Source: Erwinia sp. E602 (GTDB lineage Bacteria; Pseudomonadota; Gammaproteobacteria; Enterobacterales; Enterobacteriaceae). From it: DNA of 64,000 nt. A program made the position numbers and the translations under genes. Below, piece by piece: positions 28,595-36,862 of the stretch; the stretch's first letter is position 1; every line of letters starts with the position of its first letter. The notes under the pieces are model-generated. The model was given only the letters and a program-made list of their open reading frames with translations, was not told the origin of the DNA and did no database searches. The DNA is taken from contig NZ_CP046582.1 in NCBI RefSeq assembly GCF_018141005.1, forward strand, positions 4,154,001 to 4,218,000. Direction: 5' to 3'.

Positions 28595-29047
28595 CTATTT
28601 AGGTTGTCGGTAAACGTTAGGCCTGACAATTTGCCATACAAAATTATCACGATTTACTGGGTCGTATCCCATTTTTTCGTATAGCCACGGAGCTGTCGAT
28701 GTGACTAACATAATTCTTCGTAGGTGTGTCATAACAGGGTGAGACATGCAACATTCCATAAGCCAACGTCCTAATTTCATTTTTTGCCACTCTTCCAAAA
28801 CATAAACATCACAAAGATAGCCAAATGTAGTGCTATCGGTAACTACACGAGCGAAACCAATTTGCTCGTTACCATCAAAGAGCCCAAAACAAAGGCTATT
28901 GCATATACTTTTCCTTACTGTGTCAATATCAATTCCTCCAGCCCAGGTTGAGCGGGTTAAGTAGCTATGAATAGCCTCGATATCAAACTGTTCAGAGTCT
29001 GTAGTGATATTATAATTTTGGTAATTCCAAGCATGAATACTTTTCAT
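28595..29047 (-). CDS. GNAT acetyltransferase of the island
   Basis: 150 residues. Acetyl-CoA loop area VYVLEEWQKMKLGRWLMECC and C-terminal half RIMLVTSTAPWLYEKMGYDP; N-terminal ITTDSEQFDIEAIHSYLTRS is shared by a common GNAT subgroup. Last gene of the operon, 22 bp after the MFS gene. It could acetylate the product (self-protection) or act as a tailoring enzyme. Low GC, like its neighbours. Confidence 0.82.
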   Translation of the reverse strand: MKSIHAWNYQNYNITTDSEQFDIEAIHSYLTRSTWAGGIDIDTVRKSICNSLCFGLFDGNEQIGFARVVTDSTTFGYLCDVYVLEEWQKMKLGRWLMECCMSHPVMTHLRRIMLVTSTAPWLYEKMGYDPVNRDNFVWQIVRPNVYRQPK

Positions 29048-29069
29048 ATTCTTATTCCATTTCTGATTA

Positions 29070-30302
29070 TTAACTGATTTTCTTCTCAGACTGGTCTGTT
29101 AATCCCTTCTGCTGAGAAAAGAGCAACGCCATCACAAGAGATATAACGGCGATTATTCCACAAAGCGTCCATAATCCCTGTGGATTAGCAACATTAACTC
29201 CTAAAAAATGACCAGCAAAAGAATTTCCCACAACGCCACCAATCAGTCCAGCAATCCCGAGCACACCATAAGCTGTGCCTAACAGACTGTCAGGAACATG
29301 TTCACTTGTGATCGCATCGATTGTTGGATCGATAGTAACTTCCCCCAAAGTATAACAGGCAATAATAAAGACAAATATCCATAGTTCAGTTGCTATGCCC
29401 ATCCCACTAAAGCAGAGGGTAAAAGCCAGAAAGCCAGCCCCAATTGTCCACCAATGTGATAGCCATTTGTTCAGCCAGACGTTCACAATAACCTGTAATA
29501 GTATGACAACCGCTGCATTGACAATAAAAAGCGCAGATACTGCCATCGCCCCCCATTGTTGCGAGGCAAAAATCGGGAAAGAACTCTCAAGCTGCATGTA
29601 GAGAAAACTGAAGGCAATATACAGTATGCAGGTAGCCAAGAAGACTGGTTTTTTACTGAGATAGATGAGAGTTTGCTTTGTGCCAACTGAACCAGAATGC
29701 CCTTCAGTGTTCAGCAGAGTAGTCTCCGATGGCTGAATTTTCAGTGTAAACAATAACGCTAACGCGATAAGTTGGCTGGCGGCTGCGGTTAGAAAAAAAC
29801 TGGCACTGTCTGCGTCCATAAAAAACCCGCCAATACTGCTACCGATAGCAACACCAATGTTGTTAACCGTACTGCGAAATGAAAACAATAGCACTTTATT
29901 GCTTCCGACTGACACCTTAGCGACTAACGCCTTGGCCGCTGGAGTAAATAATCCTTTGCTGATACCAATGCTGAGACTCAAACAACATATGATCCAGTGA
30001 ACAGGTTCAGCAACCAGGAAAATTAAATATGTCGTTATTTGAAGAGTCAGGCCACATTTCATAGTGAAATTAGCGCTAATTCTATCCGTCATCAAACCAC
30101 CAACGAATGTTGCTCCATACTGCCCAACCAGAAAGAGAGAGAGCTGTAAGGTTGCAAATTCGGCTGAAAGGTGTTGATGGCGCACTAAATAAACCACTAG
30201 AAATGGAATAACAGAAAAATAACCAATGGATGTCAGCCATTGAACAAATAACACCTTGCAGGTGTTAGGAGAAAATTGACGAATTTCAAGAAATATGGAC
30301 AT
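29070..30302 (-). CDS. MFS exporter of the island
   Basis: 410 residues, 12 membrane helices, DHA1-type drug/metabolite efflux pattern (FLVGQYGATFVGGLMTDRIS for the loop 2-3 motif). The ATG directly follows the ATP-grasp stop codon, so it is translated from the same message. Likely exports the pathway product. Confidence 0.87.
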   Translation of the reverse strand: MSIFLEIRQFSPNTCKVLFVQWLTSIGYFSVIPFLVVYLVRHQHLSAEFATLQLSLFLVGQYGATFVGGLMTDRISANFTMKCGLTLQITTYLIFLVAEPVHWIICCLSLSIGISKGLFTPAAKALVAKVSVGSNKVLLFSFRSTVNNIGVAIGSSIGGFFMDADSASFFLTAAASQLIALALLFTLKIQPSETTLLNTEGHSGSVGTKQTLIYLSKKPVFLATCILYIAFSFLYMQLESSFPIFASQQWGAMAVSALFIVNAAVVILLQVIVNVWLNKWLSHWWTIGAGFLAFTLCFSGMGIATELWIFVFIIACYTLGEVTIDPTIDAITSEHVPDSLLGTAYGVLGIAGLIGGVVGNSFAGHFLGVNVANPQGLWTLCGIIAVISLVMALLFSQQKGLTDQSEKKIS

Positions 30303-31457
30303 TTATGATACCTTCGTAAGAGATAGCATTTGCAATATGCGCCATTCAAGTTCTTGAGGCGTATCTGCATCAACAATGAATCCCCCATGACGGTGGAAAG
30401 AATCCATCAATTGAGGGATTTGCATCCCTTTATAAAGTGTCCACTCGTGCCAACGTACCCATTCTGGTGGAGAGTCAAACGGATGTTGATATGATTCGAC
30501 TTCTCCAGCAGAGAATTGGAAATAAGTAATCGCTGCGCAGCGGCCATAATCTGTGGGGAACGATACAGCCTGATTGGAAAATAATTGTATGCAAGCTTTT
30601 ATCATATCAAACCCCGTTGCCAACTCGACCAACTGCCATATCCGATCACCACCCGGGCGGTTATGACATTCGATCAGATATAGAATATTGCCATCCCTCT
30701 TCACTTCAATATGACCTACGCCATCGCTCATACCAATATGGTCAAGCACAGTGAACACCCAGTCCCGTAGTTCAGGATCATTCGCTACATTGGCATGTAT
30801 ACAATGCCCGATCTCTACAACGCCGGACGTACCGCCTAGTTTTTTTTCCGTAACCGCAACTAGATGATGCTGGCCGTTAACCGTGAACGTCTCGCAACTA
30901 TACTCCTGTCCTGGCGCAAAACTTTCCACCATCCATTCTTCACCTAGTTCTGGCAATAGCTTATCTAAATTATTCAGGATCGAGACCTGTTGACTACCGG
31001 TTGCGAACCGTGGTTTTAGAACCACCGGGAACTGATGTTCGAGAATGAAGGCTTCCACTTTCGCCGTAGTTTCTGCTTTGCTGAAGGGCACATTGTTGGC
31101 TAGGGTAGATGCCAAAGCCTGACGTGTGCGAAGCTTGTCACGGCAAATCAGTGAACAACGCAAAGGAGGACCCGGGATTAGTAGAATGGCAGCAATGACT
31201 GCCGCAGGTTCCATACCATATTCGGTGAACGAAATGACAAAATCAAAGGCACGGAAAGTATGTTCATCCCCAGCCGCCAGTAATACGGCGGGGAAATCAT
31301 CCAAACGAGCCAATAATACTTTTCGGGCATGCTCATATTGAAATGCTGTAACCCGTGAAGATTCTGTCAGAATAGTGATATCTATATTACAGTCAAGTGC
31401 TTTTCTGAAGTAATCGTCAGTTGGCCCCAATAAAAGCATATGTTTTTTATCTAGCAT
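30303..31457 (-). CDS. ATP-grasp carboxylate-amine ligase
   Basis: 384 residues from ATG 31457, chosen for AGAGG seven bases upstream. ATP-grasp features: FPVVLKPRFATGSQQV (P-loop-like strand with Lys), EEWMVESFAPGQEYSCETF, and the metal-binding end GHIEVKRDGNILYLIECHNRPGGD. Such enzymes couple ATP cleavage to amide formation between a carboxylate and an amine, as in L-amino acid ligases. It resembles those more than the graspetide macrocyclases. Overlaps the aminotransferase by 11 bp. Confidence 0.85.
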   Translation of the reverse strand: MLDKKHMLLLGPTDDYFRKALDCNIDITILTESSRVTAFQYEHARKVLLARLDDFPAVLLAAGDEHTFRAFDFVISFTEYGMEPAAVIAAILLIPGPPLRCSLICRDKLRTRQALASTLANNVPFSKAETTAKVEAFILEHQFPVVLKPRFATGSQQVSILNNLDKLLPELGEEWMVESFAPGQEYSCETFTVNGQHHLVAVTEKKLGGTSGVVEIGHCIHANVANDPELRDWVFTVLDHIGMSDGVGHIEVKRDGNILYLIECHNRPGGDRIWQLVELATGFDMIKACIQLFSNQAVSFPTDYGRCAAITYFQFSAGEVESYQHPFDSPPEWVRWHEWTLYKGMQIPQLMDSFHRHGGFIVDADTPQELEWRILQMLSLTKVS

Positions 31458-32697
31458 TGGATACCTCTTCACAGACGTATTCAATAACTTCACACAGACG
31501 ATCTTGCGACTCCGTAGTTTGGCTCAACGCACAAATAATTTTCAAAGTATCGGGCTGATGACTGCATATCGTTGTCAATATTTTATTGGCATACAGGTAA
31601 CGCCAAACTTCATTTGCTAAATCAGCAGTGGTGAAACGTAGAAAATGCAGGTTTGTCAGCGACAGAACGTTTACTAAAGAAGATGGATGTGTTTTTGCAA
31701 GTTCGCTTAGTTGGGCAGCAAAATGTGCTTGGGGTAAATTTCCCTCACAATCTGAAAGCACAGGTTCCAGGAGAGCGAGAACTTCAAGCGCGACGCTTTG
31801 CCCCAGTGGATTACCAGAAAAGGTAGATGATAGCAGTTTTGAACAGCCTGGCCGGCACGTGAACGCATTAAATAGTACTTGTCGGACAACTAACTGAGCT
31901 GATGGAATCAAACCTCCAGTCAGTGTTTTAGATAACAGGATCATATCTGGTTCAACGCGCCAGCCTAAAGCTTGCATTGCGCTGTAGTCACCACAACGCC
32001 CTATACCAGTAAAAATTTCATCGGTAATAAATAACGACCCGTAACGCGTACAACCGGTGCGTAGACGTTCCGCTTCATCAGCATTTAGGATTCGCCCCCC
32101 TGCAATGGCCTGTACAGGCTCAACCAACAACGCCGCATAGCGTTCGCTGGCAAGTAATTGGTTCCCCTCATCAACATCATCAAAGAAGTCCACAAGGACG
32201 CTTTCCGTCAATACCTCATAGCCCTTGCGCCAGAATGTTCGATCGTTTAACTGCAAAGTAAATGCTGTAAGTCCATGAAATGCGCGACGACGAACCAATA
32301 TTTTTCGACGACCTGTCGAGGATACGGCAATTTTCAATGCCGCCTCTACAGCCTCTGCACCAGTGGAAAGGGTCCAATTGTTCCAATTTCCTCTAAGTTG
32401 TAGACGCTCAATGAGAGTCTTTGCCAGGCTTGGAGCCAAAGTCGTGATCCCTAAGGGAGCCCCTGCCGGGAGTTGTGCATTTAATGCACGTTTCAATGCC
32501 TTGGTCAAAGGTTCAAAACTGTGGCCAAACAGTGTTGCTCCATAGTGGCCGATAAAGTCAAACCAGACATTATCCTCAGTGTCGTACAGACGATCACCTT
32601 GTGCTTTGACAAAAATAGGTACGGTTCCGAGCGCACTCAGGGTGTCCACCCATCCTTGGTTTACATAGTGTGAGTAGTCCTGCAACAAGGTGCTCAT
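31447..32697 (-). CDS. Class III PLP-dependent aminotransferase
   Basis: 416 residues from ATG 32697 (overlaps the previous TGA). PLP pocket: TLSTGAEAVEAALKIA, the Asp motif FITDEIFTGIGRCG, and the Schiff-base lysine in MILLSKTLTGG. Class III enzymes aminate aldehydes or ketones on side-chain positions. In this context it may act on a carbonyl made by the di-iron proteins, as the class III enzyme of daptide pathways does (inference). Confidence 0.9.
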   Translation of the reverse strand: MSTLLQDYSHYVNQGWVDTLSALGTVPIFVKAQGDRLYDTEDNVWFDFIGHYGATLFGHSFEPLTKALKRALNAQLPAGAPLGITTLAPSLAKTLIERLQLRGNWNNWTLSTGAEAVEAALKIAVSSTGRRKILVRRRAFHGLTAFTLQLNDRTFWRKGYEVLTESVLVDFFDDVDEGNQLLASERYAALLVEPVQAIAGGRILNADEAERLRTGCTRYGSLFITDEIFTGIGRCGDYSAMQALGWRVEPDMILLSKTLTGGLIPSAQLVVRQVLFNAFTCRPGCSKLLSSTFSGNPLGQSVALEVLALLEPVLSDCEGNLPQAHFAAQLSELAKTHPSSLVNVLSLTNLHFLRFTTADLANEVWRYLYANKILTTICSHQPDTLKIICALSQTTESQDRLCEVIEYVCEEVSNAR

Positions 32698-34109
32698 GAA
32701 TGCAAAAAATCCTTCATGGCAAAGTTTAAGGCGGGCCGATTCATTGTAACATGCAGCTTTTCCAATTCCTCCCATGTGCGCCAAGTCATTTCCAGCAGCA
32801 ATCCATAACAGTCGCGTGCTATTTGCTGTGTCTTAACACTTTGTTCTCCACATTCGGCAAGGAGAAGACGGGAGATATAGGGGTGGAAGAGCTTTTCGTT
32901 TAGTGTCTCATGTTTGCGAGAATTTTCGTTCACTTCCTCAGTAAAAACTCCTGAGTTCGCCACCGCCTCGTTGATGATGTTTGGCTGACCAGGTAGCCCT
33001 TCAGTTATCGTGGCCGCAGCAGCATAGGCAATAACGTGATTGCCAGCAAGCCATGTATAGGTATCACAAAGTAGTTGGGCACAAGGCGTCGGGATCGCAC
33101 TATGTATTTCATCCTCATTTAAGCCCAAAGCAAGACAGGTTCGCAGTTCATAAGATTCATGTCCCATTTCTTCGCTATAGTAGCGGCGAAGAAGCCTCTT
33201 GAGAGGACGAGGTAAACGGAGTGCCATTGCATTTGATACCAAATCGATAAAGCGCTCTGTAATATAATATTCTTGCGCATACACAGCCTGGATAAGCGTC
33301 TGCTGAGCACCATGTTCATTAGTCTGCAAAGCAGAGGCGAACTTGGCAGGTCCGAAACCTTCCAGCGAATCTTTTGCCCACCTTTCCAACCGCAAAGCCA
33401 AGTTTGTTCCAGAGTCAGGTGCTTCGATCAGCAATTCTGGGAATGCTTTACGGGTTGAATCTTCATCAAGGCTCCTGGTTAATGACCACGTGATAACAGA
33501 AAGGCACTTACGAACCTCACCGGCCCAGAAAGCGGTAAGGTCAATTTTTGGTTCAATACTATCGCTACCAGTCAAACGTAAAAGTAAATGACGTGTTACA
33601 TTAACTGCTGGAGGACACAACTGTTCCCACGACAGTAAAGAAATTTTCCCATACAGAAGAAACGAGTTATTTTCATGAGCTAGAATATCCGTGATATCTT
33701 CACTTTTGAGACTGTTGCTAAACGTCAGAAGCTCTGTCGCCGGTATGCGCAGGGCACTTTCCAAAGAACTAAGTGTGTCGAGTGCTTCGTCGAGAACTTT
33801 CTCGATAAGAATCTGTTTCTTGGCTAGTGTATGTTCTGGTGATGTTTCCCGTATAAATCCATATTCATGCAATACGTCTAGCACCTTCTTTTCGTCACTA
33901 TCTTCAAGCACATGACTCATTGCTTCCCAGCTATTTTGGCATCCTTCACTCAATGACTTGAGTAATCCTAATAACTTATCTGGTTCATCACTTGTAATTT
34001 CTATCTCAGGGTAGTCTTCACCAATCTCAATTATCCCCTGAGCATTTTTTACCAGTATCGGGGCATGCAATACTGGCTTGATATAATGGCTTAGGCTCCA
34101 CTGTTCCAT
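32694..34109 (-). CDS. RRE-like + heme-oxygenase-like di-iron protein 3 (divergent)
   Basis: 472 residues. Residues ~1-90 resemble a PqqD-like winged helix (LLGLLKSLSEGCQNSW...KKVLDVLHEYGFIRET). The C-terminal half has a heme-oxygenase-like helical core: AQEYYITE (E280), RRYYSEEMGHESYEL (E313/E314, H317), and NENSRKHETL (H400). Compared with its two neighbours it lacks the His of the first E-x-x-H helix (Ile283) and the Glu three before H400, so it may be a partner or a mononuclear variant. An extra ~130 residues lie between the domains. The start is 8 bp after the preceding stop. Confidence 0.72.
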   Translation of the reverse strand: MEQWSLSHYIKPVLHAPILVKNAQGIIEIGEDYPEIEITSDEPDKLLGLLKSLSEGCQNSWEAMSHVLEDSDEKKVLDVLHEYGFIRETSPEHTLAKKQILIEKVLDEALDTLSSLESALRIPATELLTFSNSLKSEDITDILAHENNSFLLYGKISLLSWEQLCPPAVNVTRHLLLRLTGSDSIEPKIDLTAFWAGEVRKCLSVITWSLTRSLDEDSTRKAFPELLIEAPDSGTNLALRLERWAKDSLEGFGPAKFASALQTNEHGAQQTLIQAVYAQEYYITERFIDLVSNAMALRLPRPLKRLLRRYYSEEMGHESYELRTCLALGLNEDEIHSAIPTPCAQLLCDTYTWLAGNHVIAYAAAATITEGLPGQPNIINEAVANSGVFTEEVNENSRKHETLNEKLFHPYISRLLLAECGEQSVKTQQIARDCYGLLLEMTWRTWEELEKLHVTMNRPALNFAMKDFLHS

Positions 34110-34117
34110 GATATTCC

Positions 34118-35104
34118 TCACGCAAAAATTCGTAATTCCAGATCGGATTCGTAGGTACTGCAGATTTGGGCATCCCATATCTTCATGGTTTCCAATAACG
34201 TCATGATATGCACCAATGTAACGCGAGCCTCTTCCGCCGATATGGCTGAAATATGCCCGAGCAATTCATCAGTAATCAGATGATGCCCACCTTCTTCATT
34301 GACGGCTGAATGCACGGCTATTGGTTTCCAAAATCCTTCAGGAAGATCTAGTGCCTTGCAGGTTTTTACAAATATCAAATTGAATTCTGGATAAGGTTCT
34401 TCGAACAAAAATAGTGCGGAGATAAAGCTCAGAAGATGTTGGCGCCCAAATGTCCCAAGAGTGCAGTAAACAGAGAATGTACTAGAAAGTGGTGTGGTTT
34501 CCTTCACTTTCTCCTCTGAGATCCCTGCAGCAGAGAGCGCTTTGAGTAACAAGGTCTCATGATCGTGTTCTTCAAGAAAAAGTTGTTTTATTCCTTGCGA
34601 AATAGGGTCCGGACATTTATGAGACATTGCTGGCGCTATAATTGAAGGTGCAGCCTTGACAATGTGATAATATTCAATTGCAAAACCAATCAGTTGAGAG
34701 CGTGTAGCCAGTCCTTCACTCATTGCAGTGTAGAGCGCAGAAGTACCCAATTGTGCATGCCATGCGAGAGAGTAGCGTTTCAGTTTGTTAGCAAATTGCT
34801 TACCTGACAAAGTATCACTGATAATTGGGTAGTGACTTTCTGTCAGAAGATAGTGGTTATCAAACTGGACGATGAGATCCTCGATTTCGTTCGCTAATGC
34901 TGGGTAAGCAGATTTTAGCTCAACCAGTGTTTTCCCTCCCTTTTGTAGGTCTAAAAGAAAATTATCTAGCGTGTTATCATTCTGTTCCACAGTAAGCACC
35001 ACACTTTGCTGACGGTAGTCAATATGATACTCTTCTTCATGGCGAGTATATGACACGCCATTACGAAAACGTGGGATAGTGAAACGTTGGTGAGAGGTCT
35101 GCAT
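34118..35104 (-). CDS. RRE-like + heme-oxygenase-like di-iron protein 2
   Basis: 328 residues. N-terminal ~95 residues again look PqqD-like (LDNFLLDLQKGGKTLVELKS...EDLIVQFDNHYLLTE). The C-terminal domain has a full candidate metal set: AIEYYH (E144, H147), FLEEHDHETLLL (E178/E179, H182), AVHSAVNEEGGHH (H265, E271, H274). This pattern fits the Haem_oxygenas_2/iron-containing redox enzyme family, whose studied members oxidise or cleave amine and fatty-acid substrates with O2. GGAG precedes the ATG. Confidence 0.78.
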   Translation of the reverse strand: MQTSHQRFTIPRFRNGVSYTRHEEEYHIDYRQQSVVLTVEQNDNTLDNFLLDLQKGGKTLVELKSAYPALANEIEDLIVQFDNHYLLTESHYPIISDTLSGKQFANKLKRYSLAWHAQLGTSALYTAMSEGLATRSQLIGFAIEYYHIVKAAPSIIAPAMSHKCPDPISQGIKQLFLEEHDHETLLLKALSAAGISEEKVKETTPLSSTFSVYCTLGTFGRQHLLSFISALFLFEEPYPEFNLIFVKTCKALDLPEGFWKPIAVHSAVNEEGGHHLITDELLGHISAISAEEARVTLVHIMTLLETMKIWDAQICSTYESDLELRIFA

Positions 35105-35121
35105 GACGAACTCCGTTTACA

Positions 35122-36099
35122 TTAAATATTGGATAGGCGACGAAGCAAAGGTTTATTGTCATTTGAATAATAATTCCAAACAGCACTGTGGAAATCATCA
35201 TATAACTCAACAAATAGACGGGTGTTAGCAATCATACTTTTCATCTGGTCGTTTCGGACTACAGGGATTTCGTGAAAGAGTTCACGGGTCAGTATCCCAT
35301 GCTCAGCTTCAATATTTATATTAGCATGCGCCTTGATAGGATTAATAAAATCCGGGGAGATGCCCCCGCTATTTTCCATTGCAAGAATATAGCTATCGAC
35401 CTTTATATCCTTCCCTTCAAGGATACCCATAGTACTGAAGAAAAACAGCGGATCATTTGCAGACCAATAGGCAAGTGCGTTACAAAGCGCTAAAGTTTCT
35501 GGCAATGGTAGCGTTTCTGCCATATCTCCTCTGGAAATATCGAGGTGATTTAATGCATTAAGAATAAGTTCGTCATGTCCATACTCTTCGCCATAAAACT
35601 CATTCATAATGAGTCTTGCTTTGGTTGAGGGTAAATAGCTAAGAACCGGTGAATCAAACCAACTTTCACGGAATAAAAAGTGATAGTTTTCAATGGCCAT
35701 GCCGTAATAGACTTTTTTGGGTACTTCTCTCGGTGATTGCATCGCTTGCCAGAACTTATTTTGGTAAAGCGTTGAATACAATAGACTGGCTTGGAGATCT
35801 TCCAAAAGCAAGATAGCCTCATCACCAGAGATAAACTGTTCTCCAGAATCATTGACATATCCGTTTTGATTTTCTATCAAAGCACTGAGAAACTCTGTAA
35901 CTTCTTCGTTACAAATTCCTGGATGTTTTTCCAGAATCTTTTTCAACGGAGTCGTCCCATCACATGCATCGATTACTGCGTTCCAAGTGCTCAGGTCTCC
36001 CGAAAGATTTTCGACAGTGAAGCATAGGTCTTTATCATTGAATACAAAACCTGAATCAGTTTGTTCCAAATGGCCTGAGATAGCGTAATTTTTTTCCAT
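35122..36099 (-). CDS. RRE-like + heme-oxygenase-like di-iron protein 1
   Basis: 325 residues from ATG 36099 (AGAGAG upstream; an in-frame TTG at 36117 is less likely). N-terminus: FTVENLSGDLSTWNAVIDAC then DGTTPLKKILEKHPG and EVTEFLSALIE, a clear PqqD-like pattern. C-terminal metal residues: AIENYHF (E137, H140), FYGEEYGHDEL (E171/E172, H175), AHANINIEAEHG (H258, E264, H267). First enzyme gene after the candidate precursor. PqqC, encoded elsewhere in this window, has a related fold. Confidence 0.8.
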   Translation of the reverse strand: MEKNYAISGHLEQTDSGFVFNDKDLCFTVENLSGDLSTWNAVIDACDGTTPLKKILEKHPGICNEEVTEFLSALIENQNGYVNDSGEQFISGDEAILLLEDLQASLLYSTLYQNKFWQAMQSPREVPKKVYYGMAIENYHFLFRESWFDSPVLSYLPSTKARLIMNEFYGEEYGHDELILNALNHLDISRGDMAETLPLPETLALCNALAYWSANDPLFFFSTMGILEGKDIKVDSYILAMENSGGISPDFINPIKAHANINIEAEHGILTRELFHEIPVVRNDQMKSMIANTRLFVELYDDFHSAVWNYYSNDNKPLLRRLSNI

Positions 36100-36118
36100 A
36101 AGTCTCTCTGCCTGCAAT

Positions 36119-36146
36119 AAAAACAGTCAGCTGATCGGCTGACTGT
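36119..36146 (-). terminator. Terminator/attenuator after the precursor gene
   Basis: Minus strand: ACAGTCAGC, 6-base loop, GCTGACTGT, then TTTT. A perfect 9-bp stem 11 bp past the precursor stop and 20 bp before the first enzyme start, a layout that lets a peptide be made in excess over its enzymes, as in many RiPP operons and in pqqA-pqqB here. Confidence 0.8.
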
Positions 36147-36156
36147 TTTGGAGTGT

Positions 36157-36264
36157 TTACAGATGAGCAGCCATCAGAATTGGGCGATCACTTTTCGGTT
36201 TTATAACAACCTTGGCTTTCTGGTTGCTAGAGGTGTTCGGAGTACTGTTTACTTGTTTGTCCAT
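36157..36264 (-). CDS. Candidate precursor peptide (35 aa) of a RiPP-like pathway
   Basis: Starts MDKQVNSTPNTSSNQKAK and ends VVIKPKSDRPILMAAHL. GGAG lies 6 bases upstream. Hydrophilic Asn/Ser/Lys-rich N-terminus and a short hydrophobic C-terminus (RPILMAAHL), as expected of leader and core. No Cys; few modifiable side chains in the tail other than His, Met and Leu, so oxidation or C-terminal change is more plausible than thioether chemistry. First gene of the operon, followed by a terminator hairpin. No database match has been checked. Confidence 0.65.
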   Translation of the reverse strand: MDKQVNSTPNTSSNQKAKVVIKPKSDRPILMAAHL

Positions 36265-36301
36265 GACTTGCTCCATTACATTCAATAAATTTAACAGTTA
36301 C

Positions 36302-36323
36302 ACATTCTACTCGGTGAGAATGT
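36302..36323. promoter_or_regulatory. Inverted repeat upstream of the precursor gene
   Basis: ACATTCT, 8 bases, AGAATGT: a perfect 7-bp inverted repeat about 38 bp before the ATG in AT-rich sequence. Position and symmetry suit an operator; no regulator gene lies in the island. Confidence 0.5.
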
Positions 36324-36374
36324 AAAAACAAAATAACGAAGGCATAACATTAATGCAACAATCAGATTTACTAT

Positions 36375-36548
36375 CAGGGCGGGATTTAGCTCTTTTTGTT
36401 TAGCTATTATGAGTTAAAAACACGCATTCCCTGATTAAAAAATAGCCTTTTCATCGAGTTATACCGATTGATTTCTCATAAGCAATTCGCAGGAATAATC
36501 AAAAATCAGGTTGTGGTAAAAAAGAAAGCAAAATGGAATCCCGCCCTG
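36375..36548. mobile_element. MITE-like element, right copy
   Basis: 174 bp with perfect 12-bp terminal inverted repeats CAGGGCGGGATT / AATCCCGCCCTG. Better preserved than the left copy at its ends. No transposase is present, so mobility would need one supplied in trans. Confidence 0.85.
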
Positions 36549-36549
36549 C

Positions 36550-36558
36550 CCGTTTCCC
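36550..36558. repeat. 9-bp target-site duplication, right copy
   Basis: CCGTTTCCC, same as 28107-28115; yagU-like sequence resumes immediately after. Confidence 0.75.
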
Positions 36559-36665
36559 CTACCGGGAAGATCTCCACCAGCAAGCAGTAGAGCATGGCAA
36601 AGAACATCGAGCACAGGTGGTGTACCCTTGCCACGCCCCATGTCACCGCATGTTCTGACCCACGT
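36559..36665 (-). pseudogene. yagU-like relic, middle part
   Basis: Resembles 26470-26575 of yagU (GAAGATCTCCACCAGC, AGCAGTAGAGCATGGC, CCACGCCCCA). It is the direct continuation of the relic at 27918-28106. The next 36666-36862 holds GC-rich non-coding sequence with a small hairpin (AACTCGCCTTCGGGGAGTT) that I cannot assign. Confidence 0.85.
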
Positions 36666-36862
36666 TGTTTAGAGTCTGATTCATCAGGCTGATCTACTTG
36701 CTATTTTGCACCCGGGCAGTGCTCAGACAAACTCGCCTTCGGGGAGTTTGAAGGCACTTCAAATGCGGCCGCAGGGTGAGCGAAACGAATCATCCTCACG
36801 TATTTGGTGTACGCTTCAGTTTTTCCGCGCTGCCCGTGTCCGAAGTAGAATTATTTTAATTT

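Noticed and set aside
30303..31457. ATP-grasp enzyme as a graspetide (microviridin-type) macrocyclase
   Set aside because: The sequence looks like small-molecule carboxylate-amine ligases, and the candidate peptide lacks the Thr/Ser plus Asp/Glu core pattern of graspetides.
28116..36549. Island as a classic IS composite transposon or integrative element
   Set aside because: No transposase, integrase or tRNA att site is present; the ends are short non-coding MITE-like elements, so only the composite-like layout is claimed.
36666..36862. Possible gene or small RNA in the GC-rich stretch before the 38-aa ORF
   Set aside because: Only a short hairpin is visible, with no promoter or terminator pair that I could support.
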